A stretch of 9,293 nt of DNA from Planctomycetaceae bacterium (GTDB lineage: Bacteria; Planctomycetota; MHYJ01; SBBU01). The first letter of the stretch is position 1; every line of letters begins with the position of its first letter. Of this stretch, positions 5,560 to 9,293 are shown piece by piece. Under the pieces are notes generated by a model. It made no database searches and was not told the origin of the DNA. It saw only the letters and a program-made list of their open reading frames with translations. A program made the position numbers and the translations under genes. Where the stretch lies: assembly GCA_005239585.1 (NCBI GenBank), contig SBBU01000275.1, positions 1 to 9,293 on the forward strand, read 5' to 3'.

Positions 5560-7122
5560 TCATTGGTAAAATTTTACATAGCCGCTTTCGGATGCGAAAA
5601 GGGCATAAAGTTTTTCTTTTTTGAAGATCTCAAATAGATCGCGGTCGATCTTGCCTTTGCCAACTTCTTCCTCGATTATACGTAGGGCATCTTTTATAGA
5701 AAGGGCGGGCTTGTATGAGCGGTCCTGTGCAGTGAGCGCCTCAAAGATATCGACGAGCGCGAGCATCTTTCCACCGAGCAAAATGTCGTTTGATTTGAAT
5801 CCCCATGGATAGCCGGAGCCGTCAGTCCGTTCGTGGTGCATTGCAGCGATGCGCGGCAGGTTTTCGAGATGGTCTGGCCATGGGATCCCCTTTAATAATT
5901 CCCAGGTGCCCATTGCATGTTTTTCTATCTCTTTTCGTTCATCTAATGTCAGATTGCCGCGCCTTACCGAAAGATTTACATATTCATATTCAGTAATCAG
6001 CGGCTTTGTTTGACCGTCAATATCTACAAATTCAGTCTTTTTGATCTCATCCAGGAGTGAAGTATCTATCTTGCCTTCCGGATCGGGGATATTAAGTTTC
6101 TTGACAGCAGCCCAGTATCTCTGGATTCTTTCTTCTCCGAGGATTTGTTTGGCGGTGTTGAATCTATATTCGATCACTTTCATCTGCGCTATGGAGAGTT
6201 TAGTTCTCTTTTCAAGGATTGATTCTGGTACCGAGATCTTTCCGATATCATGAAGGAGACCAGCGTATTCTAGCTCAATAATTTGTTCTCTTGAGAATTC
6301 TATATTTTTAAAAGGACCCTCCTTCTGCCTGTTAATTGCCTCAGCGAGCTTTACGGCGTATTTTGCCATTCTTAAGCAGTGACCTCCTGTGGCACGGTTT
6401 CGAGTCTCAAGGACATCGCATAGACTTGTTACAAACCCCCTGAACATATCTTCTATCTGTGTTTGAAGCGATGTTTTTTCTATGCAGATCGCAGCCTGGG
6501 ATGAAAGAGACATGGCTATCTCTTCATCCAGCTCATCGAATTCGATTACATCTTTCTTGAAATCACTGATTTTTTCCCCTGTTCTCTTGTTTATAAGTTC
6601 GAGGATCCCTATTATTTCGCCATCTACGTTTTGCATGGGTACCACAAGAAGACTTTTTGTATAGTAGCCTGTTCGCTCATCAAAGGCGGTGCTGTGTTTA
6701 TAAGGCGCATCTGGCGGAATATTGTAGGCATCTTTTATGTTTAAGAGAATTCCATTTACGGCTACAAAACCGGCAATTGTTGAGGAATCAATCTTGATAT
6801 GGGCACGCTGAAATGGAAAGTCGATCGACTCATTTTGTATGACATCAAGTGATAGGTAGGTATTAACGTCATAAAGTGGATCTTTAGCTGTGGAATTTGG
6901 TTTTAGCTTTTTGTCGACATATCTTATGAATATTGAACCAGCGTCCGAGTTTGTAAGCTCGCGTGCGCTAGTGAGTATCAAAGTCAAAAGTTGCTGGATA
7001 TCATACTCTGCGGAGAGCATAAGAGAGACCTGGTGAAGGCGTTTAAGCTTGAGGAGTAGCGGTCTTACCTCCTCTGGTGATTTATTTATTATCTTTGAAG
7101 TACTAGTTTCCTCAAGACCCAT
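5560..7122 (-). CDS. GAF domain - HD-GYP domain phosphohydrolase (probable cyclic dinucleotide phosphodiesterase)
   Basis: This 520-residue cytoplasmic protein carries an N-terminal GAF sensor domain (about 30-215) followed by an HD-GYP domain (about 222-510). HD-GYP enzymes hydrolyse cyclic di-GMP and sometimes cGAMP. The metal-site residues are present: H248 in TGGHCLRM, H291-D292 in HDIGK, H402 in IEKHAMG, and H429-H430 with the signature HHERTDGSGYP (429-439), so activity is likely. An insertion of roughly 60-80 residues lies between the HDIGK helix and H402. From memory, the downstream sequence (LSVRRGNLTLDER, then IPW) matches a known long-insert HD-GYP subtype. There are no membrane helices or receiver domain, so the GAF domain probably senses a small cytoplasmic ligand. 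The ATG lies inside the end of the asparaginase gene and has its own GGAG site, which points to co-expression. The output pathway cannot be inferred from the neighbours. Confidence 0.93.
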   Translation of the reverse strand: MGLEETSTSKIINKSPEEVRPLLLKLKRLHQVSLMLSAEYDIQQLLTLILTSARELTNSDAGSIFIRYVDKKLKPNSTAKDPLYDVNTYLSLDVIQNESIDFPFQRAHIKIDSSTIAGFVAVNGILLNIKDAYNIPPDAPYKHSTAFDERTGYYTKSLLVVPMQNVDGEIIGILELINKRTGEKISDFKKDVIEFDELDEEIAMSLSSQAAICIEKTSLQTQIEDMFRGFVTSLCDVLETRNRATGGHCLRMAKYAVKLAEAINRQKEGPFKNIEFSREQIIELEYAGLLHDIGKISVPESILEKRTKLSIAQMKVIEYRFNTAKQILGEERIQRYWAAVKKLNIPDPEGKIDTSLLDEIKKTEFVDIDGQTKPLITEYEYVNLSVRRGNLTLDERKEIEKHAMGTWELLKGIPWPDHLENLPRIAAMHHERTDGSGYPWGFKSNDILLGGKMLALVDIFEALTAQDRSYKPALSIKDALRIIEEEVGKGKIDRDLFEIFKKEKLYALFASESGYVKFYQ

Positions 7123-7975
7123 GTGTTAGACTCCATGAGGCCATCTCGCGATTTGATGCAATCCCGAAACCTCTTCTTGAAATTGCAATAATGCCTACTG
7201 GTATCTGTTGGTCGAAGAGAGAGACCCCTTTTTCACATGCCTTTTGAATATCTTCACCCCATGAGATGAGGTTATAAACTTGATTTGCAAGTCTTTTACG
7301 AATGATTTCCTCGCCAGTGCCTGTTGTAGCTACTGCTGCGGCAGTACCTGCAAAGAATCCGCAGCCGATTATTGGTGAATCGCCGACTCGGCCGTAAAGC
7401 ATCAGGCTTGTGCCTCCCGTTGAATTTGCAACTGCGAGGTTACCTGTGCTATCGATTGCCACAGCTCCAATTGTATCGCATGCATAGATTTGCTCAAATG
7501 GCACCTCAAAATTCCAGTTTTCTCTCCATTTGCCGTCATTTAGTTTTTCAAGTTTAGCAAAACGCCTGCGTGACTCGGCGCTTGGAACGACCTCCTTCTT
7601 AAGACCTTTTTTTTCGGCGAAGATCGTGGCTCCTTGACCGCATAAAATTATATGTGGTGTGTTTATTACTTCTCGTGCTGCCAGGATAGGATTTTGCACT
7701 TGTTCTATGCAGGCAACGATACCTATCTTGCCGTTTGAGTCCATAAGACTCGCATCCATCTGAATAGTTTTGCCATCAAGTCTCAAGACAGAACCTGAGC
7801 CAGCATTGAATCTTCCGTCATCCTCTAATGAACGAGCTGCTTCGACAACGGCATCTAGAGCACTCGCCCCGTTTTTCAAGAGAGCGAGCCCCCTTTCGCA
7901 GGCTGTCTGACATCCATCAGAGTCAGATTTGCTTGATCCCGCTCCTCCATGAGTAAGAATTCCGTATTGAATCAT
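7112..7975 (-). CDS. iaaA: Isoaspartyl peptidase / L-asparaginase, Ntn-hydrolase type
   Basis: This belongs to the plant-type asparaginase family (E. coli IaaA/EcAIII), which cleaves beta-aspartyl dipeptides released from damaged proteins and, less efficiently, asparagine. At 287 residues it is slightly shorter than E. coli IaaA. It starts with the family pattern THGGAG (8-13). The autoprocessing site is D167-T168 in CDTIGAVAID, so T168 should become the N-terminal nucleophile of the beta subunit after self-cleavage. The substrate-binding GRVGDSP (195-201, R196 and D199) and the TGTGE segment (218-222) are intact. Residue 167 is Asp where the E. coli enzyme has Gly, which is common in the family. 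The ATG overlaps the hslU stop (ATGA), and the 3' end overlaps the HD-GYP start by 11 bases. No signal peptide is seen, so it is cytoplasmic. The symbol is by family; asparaginase and dipeptidase preference cannot be told from sequence. Confidence 0.92.
   Translation of the reverse strand: MIQYGILTHGGAGSSKSDSDGCQTACERGLALLKNGASALDAVVEAARSLEDDGRFNAGSGSVLRLDGKTIQMDASLMDSNGKIGIVACIEQVQNPILAAREVINTPHIILCGQGATIFAEKKGLKKEVVPSAESRRRFAKLEKLNDGKWRENWNFEVPFEQIYACDTIGAVAIDSTGNLAVANSTGGTSLMLYGRVGDSPIIGCGFFAGTAAAVATTGTGEEIIRKRLANQVYNLISWGEDIQKACEKGVSLFDQQIPVGIIAISRRGFGIASNREMASWSLTHGS
7131..7134 (-). promoter_or_regulatory. Ribosome binding site for the GAF-HD-GYP gene, inside the asparaginase gene
   Basis: GGAG on the minus strand, 8 bases before the ATG at 7122, lies within the last codons of the asparaginase gene. 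It supports the overlapping start and allows direct initiation in addition to coupling. Confidence 0.65.
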
Positions 7976-9285
7976 AAAATGTAGCGCTTCAAATCCTCGT
8001 CTTCTACTATATTTCTCAGTCGTTCTTTTACGTACTTGGCGTCGATTGGTATCTTGGCTGGGGCGATATCAGGGGCTCGGAATGAAATGTCTTCTAGGAC
8101 TTTTTCAACGACAGTATGAAGTCTTCTCGCTCCGATATCCTGTGTTGACATGTTGATATTATAGGCGAACTGCGCCAAGGTTTCGATCGCATCTTTCTTG
8201 AAATCTATCTTTACATTTTCAGTCTCAAGCAGTGCTTTATATTGACTAAGCAAGGCGTTCTTTGGTTCTTGAAGGATTCTGGAAAAGTCATCCTTGGAAA
8301 GACTTTTTAGTTCAGCACGGAGAGGAAACCGACCCTGCAATTCTGGAAGAAGATCTGAAGGGCGGGCATTTGAAAATGCCCCTGCAGCGATGAAGAGTAT
8401 ATGATCAGTCTTTACCGGGCCATATCTCGTAACTGCTGTTGTCCCTTCAACTATCGGGAGAAGGTCTCTTTGAACCCCTTCTCGTGATACATCTGGACCG
8501 TGTGATCTTCCCTGACTAACGATCTTATCTATTTCGTCAATGAAAATAATTCCCGATTCCTGTGCACGTCTCAAGGCCTCTGCAAGAACCTTATCGCGAT
8601 CCATAAGCTTTTCTGACTCTTGTCCTAAAATGATCGTCCTTGCCTCCTTTATTGACTTTTTCTTTTTGGTCTTGCGGGTAGGTTGGCCCATGAGATTTGA
8701 GACATCAAGCCCGAGCTCTTCGATACCTGCTTCTGTAAAGACTTGAAGGAGCGGCATGTTTTTCTCGTCTACTTGTATTTCTATCTCTTTTGATTCTAGC
8801 GCCCCAGCAACAAGTTTTTCTCGAAGTTTCTCGCGTGTCGAGTCTGGTCCTTCCTCTGCACCATCTTTTGTAGGATAGAGCATGTCCAACAATTTTTCTG
8901 TGGTGTTATTTTCTGCCTTGATCTTTACCTTTGTCATCTCTTCGGTCCTAACCATCGTAATTGATACTTCAACCAGGTCTCGGACCATTGAATCAACATT
9001 GCGACCTACATATCCCGTCTCTGTATATTTTGTTGCCTCCACCTTGACAAAAGGAGACTTGACAAGTTGTGCTAGTCTTCTTGCTATTTCCGTTTTCCCG
9101 ACACCTGTTGGCCCTATAAGCATGATATTTTTCGGTGCAATCTCATCTCTGACTTCTTGTGGTAGTTTGAGCCTTCTATAACGGTTCCTTACTGCTATAG
9201 CAACAATTTTCTTAGCATCTTCCTGACCGATGATGTGTTTGTCGAGTTCTTCTACGATTTGCTTTGGTGTGAGTTCACTTGTCAT
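7972..9285 (-). CDS. hslU: ATP-dependent protease ATPase subunit HslU (ClpY)
   Basis: This is the AAA+ unfoldase that, with the HslV peptidase, forms the cytoplasmic HslVU (ClpYQ) protease; it unfolds substrates and threads them into HslV. At 437 residues it is close to the usual length of about 440. Visible motifs are the N-terminal TPKQIVEELDKHIIGQ block, Walker A GPTGVGKT (58-65), the pore loop GYVGR (91-95), a variable I domain (about 110-230), Walker B IIFIDE (246-251), an arginine-finger GRF (R319), the sensor-2 GARRL (385-389), and the C-terminal tail ending DLKRYIL, which docks into HslV in known structures. The start is fixed by alignment to the family N-terminus. Only 8 bases lie upstream in the window, including an out-of-frame TGA (9288-9290) that could end a preceding gene, hslV being the usual neighbour (inferred). 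The stop overlaps the next start in ATGA, implying translational coupling. Confidence 0.97.
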   Translation of the reverse strand: MTSELTPKQIVEELDKHIIGQEDAKKIVAIAVRNRYRRLKLPQEVRDEIAPKNIMLIGPTGVGKTEIARRLAQLVKSPFVKVEATKYTETGYVGRNVDSMVRDLVEVSITMVRTEEMTKVKIKAENNTTEKLLDMLYPTKDGAEEGPDSTREKLREKLVAGALESKEIEIQVDEKNMPLLQVFTEAGIEELGLDVSNLMGQPTRKTKKKKSIKEARTIILGQESEKLMDRDKVLAEALRRAQESGIIFIDEIDKIVSQGRSHGPDVSREGVQRDLLPIVEGTTAVTRYGPVKTDHILFIAAGAFSNARPSDLLPELQGRFPLRAELKSLSKDDFSRILQEPKNALLSQYKALLETENVKIDFKKDAIETLAQFAYNINMSTQDIGARRLHTVVEKVLEDISFRAPDIAPAKIPIDAKYVKERLRNIVEDEDLKRYIL

Positions 9286-9293
9286 TTTCAGAG

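Noticed and set aside
225..9181. Plus-strand open frames of 60-100 codons scattered across the window (for example 225-422, 3352-3654, 8882-9181).
   Set aside because: Each lies opposite a well-supported minus-strand gene, shows no recognisable domain, and has a composition expected from antisense reading of that gene.
1..9293. Mobile element, CRISPR array or tRNA gene anywhere in the window.
   Set aside because: No transposase, integrase, regular spaced repeats or tRNA-like segments were seen; genes are packed closely and leave little room.

Overview
All supported genes in this window lie on the minus strand, so transcription runs from high to low coordinates. Nothing resembles an insertion sequence, phage gene, tRNA, rRNA or CRISPR array. 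Base composition looks even and moderately AT-leaning. The gene set (HslU, an ECF sigma factor with a zinc-finger anti-sigma factor that has one membrane span, a GAF/HD-GYP phosphodiesterase and an acyl-CoA dehydrogenase) indicates a free-living bacterium, probably Gram-negative in envelope type. The large FecR-like anti-sigma factor and the long-insert HD-GYP subtype recall uncultured Planctomycetota or deltaproteobacteria-like lineages. That placement is an impression from protein style and was not computed.

Region 1 (about 2583-9285) is a compact six-gene run: hslU, an isoaspartyl peptidase/asparaginase, a GAF-HD-GYP protein, an acyl-CoA dehydrogenase, a small four-helix membrane protein and an M24 metallopeptidase. 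hslU and the asparaginase share ATGA. The asparaginase and HD-GYP genes overlap by 11 bases. The acyl-CoA dehydrogenase stop (TAG) abuts the ATG of the membrane protein, and 7 bases separate that gene from the peptidase. The one wider gap (51 bases, before the acyl-CoA dehydrogenase) carries a strong ribosome binding site. The run looks like one transcription unit entering from beyond 9293, probably from hslV. Three of its six products act on proteins or peptides, and an acyl-CoA dehydrogenase could take amino-acid-derived acyl-CoAs, so a proteolysis and peptide-catabolism theme is plausible but inferred.

Region 2 (140-2560) is a separate signalling unit: an ECF sigma factor followed 21 bases later by a 587-residue membrane-anchored zinc-finger anti-sigma factor with an unusually long outer part. 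Upstream of the sigma gene lie two imperfect copies of a two-part element, TGYAACYTTTTA then GTC...ATACTATAT, with 17-18 bases between AAC and GTC. They look like tandem ECF-type promoters (possible autoregulation) or paired operator sites. This is the most interesting non-coding signal in the window.

Region 3 (1-139) follows the anti-sigma gene. It holds a C-rich, G-poor pyrimidine tract on the transcript strand and possibly the first 17 codons of another minus-strand gene running off the left edge.
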